The notes: a model not told the origin generated them from the letters alone. A DNA stretch of 64,000 bases from Ampelocalamus luodianensis (GCA_036346255.1 CM070620.1:35337609-35401608), one strand, 5' to 3'; shown: positions 46,285-60,193, numbered from the stretch's first letter. Translations and numbers: made by a program.

Positions 46285-49200
46285 CAAATTTTATTGACAA
46301 TGGCCCCGCCACAATTCCATATATCATTAAGTCAAATTTATCATTTATGATAATGTGATCATGAATCTCATTGTACAACTAAAGCATGGCTAAGCATACT
46401 ACGCACCCATGTCAGTAATTAAATATTTCCAACTAAGATTAACCCAACCTATGGTGTCCAATGGTACATGTCAATAGCAATTATTGAAGGAGCCATAATG
46501 TTGAATAAGACTTTAACCATTCACAACATGATCAAATGTCTATGACTTGCCTTCGTTGAAGGTTTGAATAGCTTCAATCGGGAATTCGATGACATTGAAG
46601 GAAAAGAAACAAGAATCGACAGAATCATGAGGAGAAACGAACATGGTAAGCTCGGGTTTGGGGAAAATGGGGAAGAAAGGGGAGGAAGGAAGGGGAAGGA
46701 GCTTCAACTTTTAAAGAAGAGGAGAAATGGAGGAAGATTGCGGACTGGTGGTGGTGGTGTCGGGATGGGAGCCATGCGGCACGCTGGAGCTCTAGGTGCG
46801 ATGTTGCGGAGGATCAATGATGGGAAGATAAGGGAGCACAAAAATGCGGGCGGCGAGAAGGAGGTGGCCAGGAGGAGGTATGGGAACACATGGTGATGCG
46901 GGCAGTGGCGCAAAATGATGGCCGGAGAGGGAGGATTGGGGAGGTGTGGGCGCAGAGGATAAGGGGTAAGTCTTTTGGAATTAGCAAGGGGAGGAAGGAA
47001 GGGAAGGAGCTTGACTTTAAAGAGATTCCTCGGGATGGCCCACTATGCAATGGGAAGAACGCAACCGTTGGAGGTTGAAGAAAGAGAAAAGAAAAGGAGG
47101 AAAAAAGAAAAAGAAGGAAAAGGAAGATAAAGAAAATAAATCTAGAAAATCAAAGAAAATTTTATAAAATACCTTGGAACCTGAATAGATTAAATAATAT
47201 AATTTTGGATTTAGTTGAAGTTTATTTTAATTAATTAAAATGTTTTTCATTCTGAAATTCAATTTAAGCTCTATTAAATTCAATAAAACGCAAAAACTCC
47301 AAAAGAATTCCCCACTTTGAATTATATAATTTAAATTAAATTTTACAAAAATAAAATAAAATTTGGGAAAATAGGAAAGAAATAAAATAAATCAGGTTAC
47401 AAGAAACGACAAAGAACTAGGAAAATCCAAGAAAATCTAGAAAATCAAATAAACCGGTTTTGGACTTAATTGAAGTTTGATTTATTCATATTATTTTTTT
47501 AATTCATGAAATTTCAAATTAAGCTTTAACAATTCAGGAAAAATCAAAATGTTATTTTTACTTTGAAAATTTCAAAAGGCCCAAAAATTGGGATGTTACA
47601 CAGAGTTAATGCTTGCATGGATATATCAAAGGAAGGCTTATAGGTTTTTTTTGTACAAAAACAATATTTGACATCTTAAATATAATAGCTAAGATCAAAA
47701 GCAGTTTAGTCTATATCTAAAATCAAATTTTATTTTTACTCATCAATTCTTGAGTGTAGGATAAACCTCCATACACAAATGGTGAAGGACTAACCCCCTT
47801 ACACCAGGCTTTCTGCCCAAATTTTCCACATGAAATAAACATCCATGAAATCATTTTTAAAACAAAACCATAGTCTAATCCGCGAAAGGCTTTGCTCGGC
47901 ATGTCCATGACCGTGAACACGGCTATTCGAATAATTTTACACTCTGTAGAGGTTGTATAACTTTACCCACAAGAGATAATCAACTTATAATGTCCGCCTC
48001 ACACACTTCCATAGGTGTGCGACTAAGTGATTATCACAAGGCTTTTACAATACGTCATCCCAAAGTAGTTATGTCTGCTAAGGTTTCGCTACCGTAGGCT
48101 TCGCACCAAACGATAACCTCCTGTTGCGCCATGTGAGTATTAACAATAAGTCTTCACGACACCCACACAACCGGATGACATAACCACATTGAAACATTGC
48201 AAATTAGTTAGCTAGGCCTGCCCCACTCCAGAATTATGGTAGTACAAAAAGGCTTTGCAATCCGTAGCTTGCAGATCGGTCCTTAATTGACTAGACGACT
48301 TCCAAAACAATCCCTAGGCCTCAAACATTCGCTGAATTGAGCCCGTCTATAAATGTGCACCCACTATCTATCTATTTTGCTGAAGTCCAAATCAGTTTTA
48401 TTTTACTTAATTTTTGAAATCATTTACAAACTTCCATGGCACACCATTGCTATGGAGACAATTTAAACGACATTTGATTTGTAGCTAAAAATTCCCAAAT
48501 CAAATATTTTTGGTCTAAGCAGGACTAAGCATAATTTTCCAATATGTTCTAGTTCATAATAGTGTACCAACTAGATTTTTACTAAGGTATCAAAGATGGC
48601 TAATTTAATAACAAGATTGGCTATACAATGCAATTGAGAATAACTATAAAGCTTAAAACAGGAATTTAAATTACTCGAATATAAATACACATGAAGTAAT
48701 AATTTAAAATAGAAATTAAATAATTCAAAATAATAGGATCAAACATGATCAAGTATGTAACTTAACTTGCTCAATTAATCGTTATTCTCAAATAACGTCG
48801 AAATCTAAGTCGTCGAAATCTATACGTGAAAATAAGTCAAATTCAAAAAAATTCAAATAAAATTAAAATAAACTATAGATTAAATAATTTTGGTTCTAGG
48901 AGATAGATATTGAATTTATAATAATTTAGAAATTTGAACCACTTGAATTGGAGCTCAAACGAAGGAGAACAGACTCTCGGGAGATTGAAAATCACATGAA
49001 ATGATGAAATTGGAATTGCAGAATTTGTGGAATTATTTTTCTAAAGAAAAAAGGGAAACATCCACGTGGCATGACACATGGTTGCTGACTTGGAGAGAGA
49101 ATATAAGGTGGCTCTTGGGTGGCAACCACATAGGCAAGATTGTGACATGGCGTGACACATGGCACAACGTGGCGGGCAGTGCACGAAAACCGACTTCCCG

Positions 49201-50625
49201 ACGAAACGGTGGCGGATCGGTGGCCAGTGAGGGCATCATTGGAAAGAGGAGAACAAGGCGAACTCGGTGCTCACCTTAACGGCGGAGGGGCATGGATGGT
49301 TCGCCGGCAGCGAGGAGAGGGGCGGCGACACGGCACGGGCTCACGGTGGCGCGGCGCTCCAACGATGTTCCGACGATGAGGAGGGGAGCACCGTGTAGAA
49401 CGCGCGAAGGCGAAGCTGGCTGCGGGGAAGATTTCACCGGGGCTCCACTGTAGGTGACACAATTGTCGCCGGAGTGGTATTCGGTCGGTGGGAAAAAACT
49501 CCGATTACAGAGAGAGGAAAGGAGGAGGAGAGGTGAAACTTCGGGGATGGAATGAGGGAGAAAAGGGGGCTCCTAGGGCTCTCCTTTATAGGGGTGGAGA
49601 TGGACCGGGTGAGGAGATCGATGCGGCGAGTCCTTCGACGACGTGGCGTGTTCCGGCAAAACGGCGGGAGAAATGGGGAAAGATAAGGCCGGAATGGGGG
49701 AGGCGTGATGTTTGGGATTGATTGCCGTCAATTTCACGAGGAAAAGATAAGGAAATCACGGACGATTTGGAGCTTCAAATGGCGTTAATGGTGGCTATTG
49801 CGGTTCGGTTGTTTTGGGATAGAGAGCTAGAGGTGAAGAAAAGAAAAAAAGAAAAGAGGGAAAAGAAAGAAAGAAAGAAAGGAAAGAAGAAAAAGGGAAA
49901 GGGAAAAAGGAAAAAGGAGGAAAGAAAGCAAAACGTTTTCAACCAAGAATAGAAATAGAAATGAAATTCTAAGATTTCCATTTCAGAGAAAATTCAAATA
50001 TAACTTTGAATTTTAAAACTCGGCTGAGATGTGAATTTGAGATGAATTCAAAACAATAATTTGAATCCAGAATTGGTGCACAAATATTTGATTTTGGAAC
50101 AAGGATTTGAATTGAGACTTAGAATTTGGATTTTGATTTGGTGTTGATTTGAGATTAGGGATTTGATTTTCGCATTAAAAAAACAATAAATCAAATAGAC
50201 TTTAGAAAATAACAAACGGAGTTCAAAAATTCTAGAAAAATTCACATAAATTCCTCAAATTATTTTGAAATTAATAATGTTATTTCCAATTTAAAGTTGT
50301 ATTTTATTTTTGCACACAAATTATTTTTAATTTCTTGAAAATAGGAAAACCCTTTTTAAATACGAGAAAATTCAAGAAATTAATTAAAAATTTCTTTTCA
50401 CTTTAAATCCAAGAAAATCCCAGAAAACTCAATAAATTCTATTTTTCACTTCAAAAAGTAATAAATTAAATAATTGATTTTATTTTAATTACATATTTTT
50501 TTTATTTTAACCAAGAAAACTCTTTTTAAATTTCAGGAAATCAAGGAAACTCTTTTACAATTCAGAAAATCCAAAATAATAAATTTATTAATTTTATTTT
50601 GCTAACAAATCTTTAGGATGTTACA
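46285..50625 (-). mobile_element. Minus-oriented long-LTR sequences related to the 7-22 kb family
   Basis: Two right edges, ...TTGGGATGTTACA (47600) and ...TTTAGGATGTTACA (50625), are the inverse of the TGTAACATCCC start. Inside 47600-48400 the minus strand carries modules of the gypsy LTR end: TATTCGAATAGCC (near 47930), AATTAAGGACCGATCT (near 48275) and the ACTTTGGGATG block. AGCATGGCTAAGCAT (46385) is the inverse of another shared module. Limits on the left are unclear and nesting is likely. No internal coding domains were recognised. Confidence 0.5.
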
Positions 50626-53600
50626 CTTCCCAATACCCGCTCTATCGTGCTCTTTACTATCACCTACCACGCTTTCCAGCCCCCAAGTCAAAATCTGTTT
50701 TTGGTTTTCTTTTGTTTTGAAATACTTTTCTAGTTCAACATACCAGGCAGGCCTCAACCTCGACTACCCAAATCCAGTTTCAAGTTTTGAATGATGTCAG
50801 GGCAAATCATTACCTGCATGTCAATGTAATCTAAGCACAGCTAAGCATGACACTTAGGTACAGACTTAGTAACTAGTCATGTATACCATTATTACTAGGG
50901 TGACAAAGGATAGTGTTCAAGTTCAAGGATGGAAAGGTTATACTCAATTATCATTAAGGTTTTAACTATAAGCTAGTTCAACATAATTGTATAAATTATA
51001 GCAATGCAATTTCATAATTTAAAATAATATAAATTGTATTTCAAAAGTAGGTTCAACATGATCAAAGTGTTGACCCGCATTGCTCAATGTTCTGATAATT
51101 GCCTTGCTCAATGTCCTGATAATCTTGGTCTCGATCTTGTTCTTGTTGGGACTGCTGTTCTATCATGGCTTCATATTTTAACTACGTGGAATATGATCGA
51201 ACCGAAGAACATCTGAAAGCATCCAAATGAAATCCAATAAATCCAAAGACACTCAAACAAGAGAAAACACTTTAGGGAAAACTAAACACATATAGTGGAA
51301 TTTTGAAAGAAGGGAGTATTCCAGATGAAACCAAATACTCCCAAGGGGATTTGATAGAGGAACTACTTCACAAAGTATATCCAAGGGTAGTTGATGAAAG
51401 AAATACTTTAGATGGAATGAAGTACATCTAGGGATACCTGAAATGAAGGTAATACGACCAAAGTAGATACACCTAAGCCTTATTTGTTGGGCTTAAAGGT
51501 GGGGGTTTGGAGTCCTCAGATAGACCTAGGACCAGAAACTATATGATCCAGAGTTAGAATGAGAGGGATCGGGCTCTCGAAAAGTCCGTTGGTAAAGAAA
51601 GCTACGAACCCAACGGAAGGTAGAGAATATTCCTAGGGACATTCTGCATCGGTTACCTAGATAGGGGAGATCACCTAGTTAGGTCGAACTTCTGACCCAC
51701 CTTCGGGTCACGAAGTGTCCTATTGGGAACGTATAGCGATGGATGATAACAGGAGTCTATACGAGGTTGATTTGGTGGTTGAACTACTATCATCCACTTG
51801 GGGACATATCATCGCTACTCACACATGGCGACTAGCGATTTAATGATTTCTTTTGCTATTATTACCTATTTATCAAGTAAGTTCCATGATAGTCGGGTGA
51901 GACTTATGCATAGGTACAGGGTTCGTGTTGGGTAGGCATAAGTCTCACCGACACGTGGGGACTAGTTTACTTAATGGTTCCTTTTTATCATTTTATATTT
52001 ATCAAGGAAGTTCCATGAGTTTGGTGGAACCTTCAAGCATTATCTAGACATTAGTCTTACACCCTCAGTGGTGTCTATGTCTACGGTTTTGGGTTTCATC
52101 TTTGAGGTGATCTATACTTAGTCATACTACCTACGTGGCTTGACATATACTTAAAGTAAACCTATCACATTCGGTTGATCCTTAGCCATAGCACATGATA
52201 ATGACCACTTCTAGTTAAGTAGATAACTGTAGTACAAGGCCTATGGGCTCTTATCTACTAGTCCTTGTAGCGATCAACCCTATCACCTTGATTACTAATA
52301 TGAAGTTAGGCCACAGCTGCCGCCAACCTTCATGACTATCTAATAGTACTAGTAATCTTACATACTACGAAGTTTATATTTTAGCTTCTAGTTCCAGGTA
52401 AAACCTAGTTATGCGTAAGGCATACCCGTCATATCATGTTTTAATTGAACTTTGCTTGTTGAATGGGCTACCTCTCAACTCAATCATGGTTAATGACCTA
52501 AGGCGAACAGCCACCTAAACATTCCTTACTGTTTATATGCCTCCTTCTTCTCAAGGTGTAAACTTTATGGTTTGACACCATCCTAAGTACTTTTATTCCC
52601 TTGCTCATCCTATGTCCAAAGTATATGTGAGCTTATATGTCACACTACACGGTTATTACACTAAGATTAACCCTAAACATGATGTTGGTAGAACATGGTA
52701 TACAAACCTATGCAATCCTAATTAACATAATAGTTAGCTACTAGCTAGATCTATACTTGCCTATCTTACTAATTGACTTACTCAAAATACATTGGTTGAT
52801 TTCAATACCTACTAACTAATCACCTCCTTTACTAACTCTGATTAACCTAACTAACTGGTCTGTTAGTTGCAATACTCACTAACTAATTGACTAACAATTC
52901 TTAATTAACATTCTAACAAAGTTTAACTGACCTCTTAATGGGTGGGCCCATGTCAGTGAGGTTAAAACAGAGAAGGATAGAGAAGGGGGAAACGACTGTG
53001 GCTGTGGCTCAGTTCCAAAACAGGGGAGGGTAGAGTGCCCTCGGGCCTTGCTCGCCGACAGCAAGGGGTGGCGGTGATGAGGCTACGACCCCAAAAATGG
53101 GTTGTTGAGGGGGAGGCAGCCCTGTGGGTGGTGGTGGTGTGGCTCGAGGTGGCCGGTAATGGCGGGGCGGTAGCATGCAATGGCCGGAGCCGAGGAAGGA
53201 AACGGGGCGGCGGCACTAGAAGGGAAGAGGGGGTGAAGCCAAGGGGAGCATGAGCATTAGAGGGCTACGGGTAGCCCACCCATGCGGTCGGTCTAGGGAG
53301 AGGAGGACCGAGGCATCCTGGCGGCGTGAGCCGATGGCGGTGCGACAGGCTCAATGTGGGGGCGATGGCCAGGTGGGAGAGGGAGGAAGATAGGGGAGCA
53401 CGAGCACCAGGAGAGTGAGGGAAACCTACCAGCGTAGACAGTGCAGGTGGAGGGGCACTAAGTCGGGCCGACGGTGGGAGCCTCCTGCGGTGCTTTGGGA
53501 CGTCGTGGCGGTGGCGCTGGAGAGGAAGGGAGCTCGGGTGAGAGATGGGGCAAGGAGGAGGGAGGCACAGGGGTGCTTCGGGTGAGAGGAATTGAGGCAA

Positions 53601-54867
53601 GACTCACCGGCAAAGTAGGGGCGACACAGACGGCAGTTTGCGTCCAGAGACGGGGAAGAAGGCTGTGCAATGAGCTCCGGTGAGGGAATCTCGAAATTGG
53701 TAGAGGGGAAGAAGTCCTTAGGTCCCGAAACACATCATGACGTGGGTGTCTTGGGGAGGAGCTCATCGAGTTAGCTAGAGCGGCGTGTGGAGGCGACAGC
53801 CGACGCAGGAAGCACGCTGTCACCGCTCGGGCTGAGTCTGGGGATGAAGTAGAGAGCGTGGGGAGGGTAGGTGTGATGGAGGGGTGAGCTAGAGGAAGGG
53901 AAAGGAGGCCAGGACGCGGCTTAAATGGGGCAGAAGGTGAGGCGACAAGATGGGAGCTAGAGTAGGGTGTTAATGCGACGCGGTAGAGAGCATGCCTTCG
54001 GGGTGGTGGTTGTGCGAGGACGCCGATGACACGGGCATCGGTTTGGCGGTAGTGGTGACAACATGATGGAGGCAGGTGGGAGGTGACGGGGTGTCTGCGG
54101 GAGGTTGGCGCAGCGACGCGTGGTGGCAGGCGCGGGGGAACCAGGGCATGGGTGATGGCACAACGCGCATCGATACGGAGCCAGTGGCGCAAACGACCAT
54201 GACGTGGGCATAGGGCCGCGGTGGACCGAGTGGCGGCGTGGGCGGCATGATGCGAGGTCCTGCAGACGAGGCGCGTGTAGCACGTGGAGGGGAGCAGGTG
54301 CAGTCATGGCATGGGCGTGCGGACACGCACGGCTGTTGGGCGCAGTTGAGAGCGGCACAGTGCACAGGGTAGTGGCCTGTGTGCGCACGCACTGGTGCGT
54401 GATGTGACCGACATGCAGGAGCAAGGCCCCGGCGCAGCGTGGCTCGGTGCGAGGCATAGGCAAGGTTGGCCGCAACATGGGCACATGACTCGAGTGGTCA
54501 TGCGGTTTGGCACTATGGCGATGACGTTCGGCATAGCGACGATAGTGGCGGCAGTGTGGCACGAGGGCAACGATCGGGAGGAGGCATGCTGAGTGGGCTG
54601 TGCGGCTGGGTTGAGAGAAGGGAGAGGCCTAATGGGTCGGTCCGGGGGGAAATAAAAGGAAAAAGGAAAAGGGGAAGGACGGGCTGGGCTGGATGGTTTT
54701 CGACCTAGACCGGATTTTAGGGTTTTATTTTCCTGTAATTTCATTGCTCGACAACTATCTTCAAAATAAAATCTAGAAAACTCGAATATCAACAAGATGT
54801 ATCAAAAAGCTTTAAAAATTCCATATTTTTAACAAGTTTGAAATATCTCAAATTTTGGGGTGTTACA
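50626..54867 (-). mobile_element. Minus-oriented LTR-type sequence with GC-rich interior
   Basis: The right edge ...TTTTGGGGTGTTACA (54867) is the inverse of TGTAACACCCC. The interior at 52950-54700 is GC-rich with long proline/histidine-rich frames that look like chance frames in such LTRs. AAGCACAGCTAAGCATG (near 50835) resembles the shared TGCTTAGCCATG module. No host gene is seen. Confidence 0.4.
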
Positions 54868-55085
54868 CGTCCAGGGTGAAGTAGTGTCCGACCTGGAGCA
54901 TTTTCGCAAAAGGCAACAAGCTCATATCCCGAAGGATTGGGACGTAGCGAGCGTCAATGTCCCAGTAATACTTCTTCGACCGAAGCACAAGGGGTTGAGG
55001 ACCATCCCCATCCCCGATAGTCCACAACTTGCTCCGGTGATGCTCGTTGTAGAACGGTTCGAGTAGGTCCAGTAGAGGCATAGCT
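54868..55085 (-). pseudogene. Fragment resembling a plant mobile domain protein, cut by an LTR
   Basis: A 73-codon frame ends with YYWDIDARYVPILRDMSLLP and FAKMLQVGHYFTLD, which resembles the start of the plant mobile domain found in MAIN-like and Mutator-linked genes. It breaks off exactly at the TGTTACA edge at 54867, suggesting that an LTR inserted into it. The identification is from memory of the family and tentative. Confidence 0.4.
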
Positions 55086-55690
55086 TGCAAGAGATAAAAG
55101 ACGAAAATTAATAGTGAATAAATTAATAATGACTAAATTATTTATGACTAATTAATTATCACAAATTAATTATGAATATATAATTACGACTAATTAATTA
55201 CTACAAATTAATTACAAATATATAATTATGACTAATTAATTACCATAAATTAATTACAAATAAATAATTACAACAAAATAATGACAACTAAATTAATTAC
55301 AAATAATTATTTGTGACTCAATTAATTATGACTAAATTAATTATGAGTAAATTAATTGCACCTAATTAACTATAAATAAATTAATTACGACTAACTAATT
55401 ACGACAAATTAACTAACACTAATTAATTGATAATTAATTAACTATTTAATTACGACTAATTGAGTTAATCTATTTAATTATAACTAATTAATTATGTCTT
55501 AATTAATTATGAGTAATTAATTGTGACTAATTAATTAGGACATAATTAATTACAACTAATTAATGATGACTAATTACTTAAGACAAAATTAATTATGACT
55601 AAATGGTAATGACTAAATTAGTTACGCCTAATTAACTACGACTAATTAACTATGTTGAATTAACTACGTAGTTAATAATATGGCCGCTAA
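55086..55690. repeat. AT-rich degenerate tandem tract (TAATTAATTA / GACTAATTAATTA)
   Basis: For about 600 bases the sequence is built from TAATTAATTA blocks separated by GACTA, ACAAA or ATGAC. Period varies from about 10 to 20 bases. It may be a matrix-attachment type tract or simple slippage. Confidence 0.8.
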
Positions 55691-57090
55691 TGACTGCTCT
55701 AAACAATTCTTAATCGTCAGGAGCCGGGAATGAATAAGCAAGCTGAGAATGAATGAATAAGCGTATGCGTCACGCGTTTTATAGCCTCACGACACAGAAA
55801 TTACACCAACCGCGAAACGACGGGAGGAATCAAATTCCCTCCCGTGCGCGGCCTTTTCTTCGAAGTGCATGCATGCAGACGGGACACAGATGGGACAGAT
55901 TCCTCCCACGCGGGTTTGCAAGCGCACGCCGTGCCTTCGGCGCACGTCAGAGGCAAATATGTGCCTTTGGGCCATGGTAGAGGGACAATCCCACCCCACA
56001 CCCCCTCCTCCGACGCGCCATGTGGCGTCACAAGGGAAAAACTGTGCCCCTAGCCCTAAGGCATGGTAGAGGTGAATCCGGCCCTTTGGGACACGGTATT
56101 TGACACGTGGCGTAACTTGCCGAGTCTTCCCCCATGCCATTTTTGTAATTACGGTGGAGAGGAGACTAGTTTTGTTATCCACTCCGCCAAAAATGTTATA
56201 AGTGCCAAAAAAAAACTCTCCCGGGAACTATCAGCGAATCCATGTGCCCTCTTTTTAGGATTCGGTGGAGTTCCTCAAGCCTGTAGTATACTAGCACACC
56301 ATGTCATGTCCAAAACCACACTTTGTGACAGGATAGAGTACAGAGAATATCTACAAGTGTAATGCGCCTACACCACACCGCTCCCGGCATAATGCCGATG
56401 AAGTATCTTCCCCTTTACAACAGAAAAAAAGGAAGATGCCAATGGAAAGTATCGGATTCATCTTGCCTATAGCACGTTTCTTTTTGTCCGAAGTCCAAGT
56501 GTCCGACTCCAACCAGTTACCCCGTTTTATCCGCCGCTTGTGGTTAAGTTTTAGCTGCAACCATTCGACTTCACAAAACGGCAGGGAAGAGGAGACGACT
56601 AAACACAGCCAAGCCAACACACACCCAATTCCGATGGCATTAAGAAGGCGTCACGGAAAAGGGCCGAGGCTAACATGCGGCGGCGATGGCAAAATGATGG
56701 GAGAAAGCGGAGGAGCAAGCCCGCACTCAATTTAATATGTCCATACTTTCTTTTTGTATCCGGTGGTTCAAATTAGTTATAATTTAGTTATATTATATTC
56801 TGTATTATGAGTAGTAGAATCATAATATGATATAATTATAATTTCTCATGTGGGATCACATGGCATAAAAGTAATATTTTCAATTCTAGCTAGAAAAATC
56901 ATAATACCTTTGTAAAAAATTATAAATACAAAGAAAAATCCATTATTCTCCTAACAAATCAATTGTCAAATTTGATTTATACACCGTATGCTACAGGTAA
57001 AATATACAATAGAATATGTAAATATGTACCGAAAAATTTCTCATAAATAAATCTCAACGGAGGAAAAGAAAAGAAAAGAAAGACGACGGG
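55691..57090. other. No gene seen
   Basis: Mixed-composition sequence with no convincing coding frame, upstream of the acetyltransferase-like gene. Confidence 0.5.
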
Positions 57091-57130
57091 GAGAGAGAGA
57101 GAGAGAGAGGCAGGCCGGTATATATCCATC
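57091..57130 (+). promoter_or_regulatory. GA tract and TATA box of the acetyltransferase-like gene
   Basis: A GAGAGA run (57091-57110) precedes GGTATATATCC (about 57117-57127), with a CATC repeat after it. The likely leader runs from about 57150 to 57522. Confidence 0.55.
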
Positions 57131-57522
57131 CATCCATCCATCATCAGGCATCAGCTCTCTGCGAGTGGCAAGTTAGGGAGGAGACGAAAGGTGTTGGCAA
57201 CGGCAGCAGATCCGTCCAACCAAATTTCCAATTAATCCCATCCCACATCAAGATCACAAATTTGACAAACAGAGGAAGCCAGAGAGAGTGTTTTACAGAC
57301 AGAGGAGAGTCGGGCAGGAGACCAGGAGAGATAGGAATAGCAAGAGATCAGAAGTTTGTTACACTTGAACACCAAATCATTGTCCGAAACAAGAAAGCCA
57401 AGGGAAGCAAAGAAGGAAGACAAGTGCCCAGCTAGTGTCCAAGGTGAGTCAAGGCAAGCCAACGAGTTGCCTTTCCAGTTTCTTCCCCGCATCTTCTTGA
57501 GAAGGTGTTAGTAACATATGCG

Positions 57523-57780
57523 ATGATGGTGGATGGGAATGCAGGGGCATTGCCCGGCGGCGCGTCGTCGGCGTGGTGCTGCCGGCAGAGGAGGACGGCG
57601 GCGGCCATGGGCGGCTACGAGCTCGTCAGGAGTGACGACGCCGCCGCTCCTCCCGATCTCGAGTTCGGCGGGCCGTTGCGGAGCGGCGGCTCCACCGGCT
57701 CCAAGGGCCCACCCCTGCCGTCGCCCGCCGCCCGGCAGCGGCTGGTCTCCCTCGACGTCTTCCGCGGGATCACCGTACTG
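57523..57780 (+). CDS. First exon of a heparan-alpha-glucosaminide N-acetyltransferase-like protein
   Basis: 86 codons from ATG (57523; a second ATG follows directly) end at ACTG|GTACGT, a donor in phase 0. The last residues, RQRLVSLDVFRGITVL, match the start of the first membrane helix of plant HGSNAT-like (DUF5009) proteins; the segment before is a low-complexity cytosolic N-terminus (YELVRSDDAAAPP). No exon coding for the following helices was found up to 64000. The first intron is therefore over 6.2 kb and filled with repeats, or the gene is truncated. The substrate of the plant proteins is not established. Confidence 0.75.
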
Positions 57781-59974
57781 GTACGTAGGACATAACATCC
57801 CCCGAGTATTTCTTGATTTAATTTGCGTTTTTTTTAATCTGCTGCGATGTTAGCATTGGCGTCTGCCGCCCTTTCCCTGTCCATCCATGTTCCCTTCGCC
57901 CATCCATCGACCAACCAAACCATTCATGATTCGTGATGCGTGAACTGTCCACCGTCGTGCGCCCCATGATTCCACTGCTGCCCTGGCCTGGCATGTTCTT
58001 GGCTTTCTTCTCTTGTTTGCTTCTCCTCTTCTTCTCAGGAGCCCAGCTTTCTGTCGTGTGCAACTGTGCATCACCTTTTCGTTCTTTTGTTCCACTCATA
58101 CGTCATGATAACTTTGCCTTCAGAAAAACAAGTCTTAGGAACTTTGATCAATCTAGTCATGTAGCTAGAGTCTAGAGATGAGACGCCATAAAGAAAGGAA
58201 CAGATGAATCCGCGTCAGGGTCAATTTTGGCCAGGGAGACAAAACAGAAAGGAAGCAGGGTTGCTGCTTAAACTAATGAAAATCGTATTTCTTGCCAGCT
58301 TTAGGCCCGTACGGACGGCTGTTTCTGGCTGTAGGTGGTAGCATCTACAGTGCCCAAACTGAGAGTGCCCTGCGTAACCTTGCATCTATCTACGAGGCTA
58401 AGAGCACAACCAGCTAATACCTACTAGGATGCGATTAGCGTTCGGACGGTCTGAGCGCTAGCGCTCTACATTTATGTTGTAACATATTTTTTACTTGTAA
58501 CATATCAAAAAATCATATGCAACATTATCATCTTCGTGTGAGAGAGATTAGGGGAGGGAAGAGGTTGGGAAGGAGTTGATGTGGGGAAGAGAAGGGGGGA
58601 GGATTTGCTTCAAGTTGATCGTGTGTCTAGGAAAAAAAAGATAAATGAGTGGCTAGGAGTGAAGGAGAAATGAGTGACTAGGAATGAAGTGTCTTACGAA
58701 CGAGTACTATCGTTTCCCTATCTACTATTATGTTTTGAGAATATTGTAGCATCTACATGACCTAAATATTGTACAAGAATAAAAATATCTACTATTATGT
58801 TTTAGCACTTCCTCTATCCGATATGGCAACGAAATTACGTCAAGCACCACCGACGTTGAAGCATCGGTGACACTCTTAGAAACCACCATAGCTCCCCAAA
58901 TAGGGTTGTCATCAACACTGTTCTTAGGATTCAGGAAAGGACTCGACAAGAGAGTGTGATTCTATAACTGCTGCTGGCTTAGATGAACAAGATCTGCACG
59001 TTTGTTTTCCTGTACCAGCATGCAAGGACAGCTATAATTAGCCATAATAATAGGCTTATACACTGAAGTACTCACACGTTAACGATTTCACGGACAATCC
59101 TTTGTTTATACTTGAGGCGCACAATTAATAAACACAGGAAGCTAGTCCGTGGCGTGCGCCGCTTCGAAGCTCACGCTCGGCGTTGGTGTCCATAGTATTC
59201 ACACGCGTACACGTACACGTTCGATGGAAAGCGTGTGCAATGGCGGAGCCAGAAATTTGGAAGATCCGGGACAAACCCAGCCAGCTGGCTGCTCAACGCG
59301 ACGTACCTCTGCACGTGGGTGCGTTGCACCTCCTTGCTCATCGCGCGGTTCACCGGATGCAGCAGACAGCAACTGCTCAGTGCTCCCTCCCTCCCTCACC
59401 CTCGGGTTGGGCCTCGCCACCTCGATGATTTGGATAGCGGCGTGGACTGCTCTAGTGGCTAGGGGTGATTCGTGATTGGGTGGGGACTAGGGATTCATTA
59501 GGGTTATTCTTTGGACCTCTCTTTGTTGGTCTTAGAACCTAGCCCATGTTAGCACACGCCTGAATCAGCCCGGCCGCCCATCCCCAAGAGCCTCCATCTT
59601 CCTCCTCCCTTCTCTGTTCTCTCCAACTTTGAGCTCCATGCCTCTCCCATGGTGTCCACCCGCCACTGATCGCCTCAGCTAGCCCGTAGGTTTCGTGGTG
59701 AAACAGTGAGGAGGTCATCCTCCGTATCCTGGAGCCTCAAGGCCTACGCAGCGGCATCTTCCTCCTTGGCTCCGCCTCCTTCCATGGTGTCGATGGGTTG
59801 GGTGGCCGACTAGGCACCTGGGGCCTGGGAGAGGTGTTCTGGCCTCTAGGAGACCCAGGGCTGCTGCCCCGGTTTGCCCCGACGGTGGCTTCACCACTGA
59901 TCGTGTGTAGAGGACACACACGAATACGTACGCGTGGGCACACGTGGTGTGTATTGAGTGTGTGCGTGTGACTT
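57781..59974. other. Presumed intron sequence, no exon seen
   Basis: No membrane-helix coding exon was recognised. GAGCGCTAGCGCTC (near 58459) is a perfect 14-base palindrome. Confidence 0.45.
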
Positions 59975-59980
59975 CTACAC

Positions 59981-60193
59981 TTAAAAAAAGCGCCGATTGA
60001 CCTCCCCGGACTCCTCTTGTCAGGATGTTGCTTCCCCGGGGACTACATGCACCGTAAGAAGCCTCACTTGGTTGGGGAGACGTAAAATGACTAATACACT
60101 CTTTAAAAAAAGCACCGATCGACCTCCCCGGACTCCTCTTGTCAGGGTGCTGCTTCCGATAAGAAGCCTCACTTGGTTGGGGGAGACGTAAAG
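59981..60193 (+). repeat. Tandem duplication of about 100 bases
   Basis: TTAAAAAAAGC, GACCTCCCCGGACTCCTCTT and GAAGCCTCACTTGGTTGGG recur in the same order at 59981-60086 and 60103-60193. The first copy has an extra 17 bases with CCCCGGGG. Confidence 0.85.

Noticed and set aside
53458..54795. Long proline/histidine-rich frames on the minus strand
   Set aside because: They overlap in several frames of a GC-rich LTR interior, lack any domain, and have no splice or start context.
59171..59480. Frames of 60-108 codons with SWLLNATYLCTWV
   Set aside because: No family match, several overlapping frames and no splice context.
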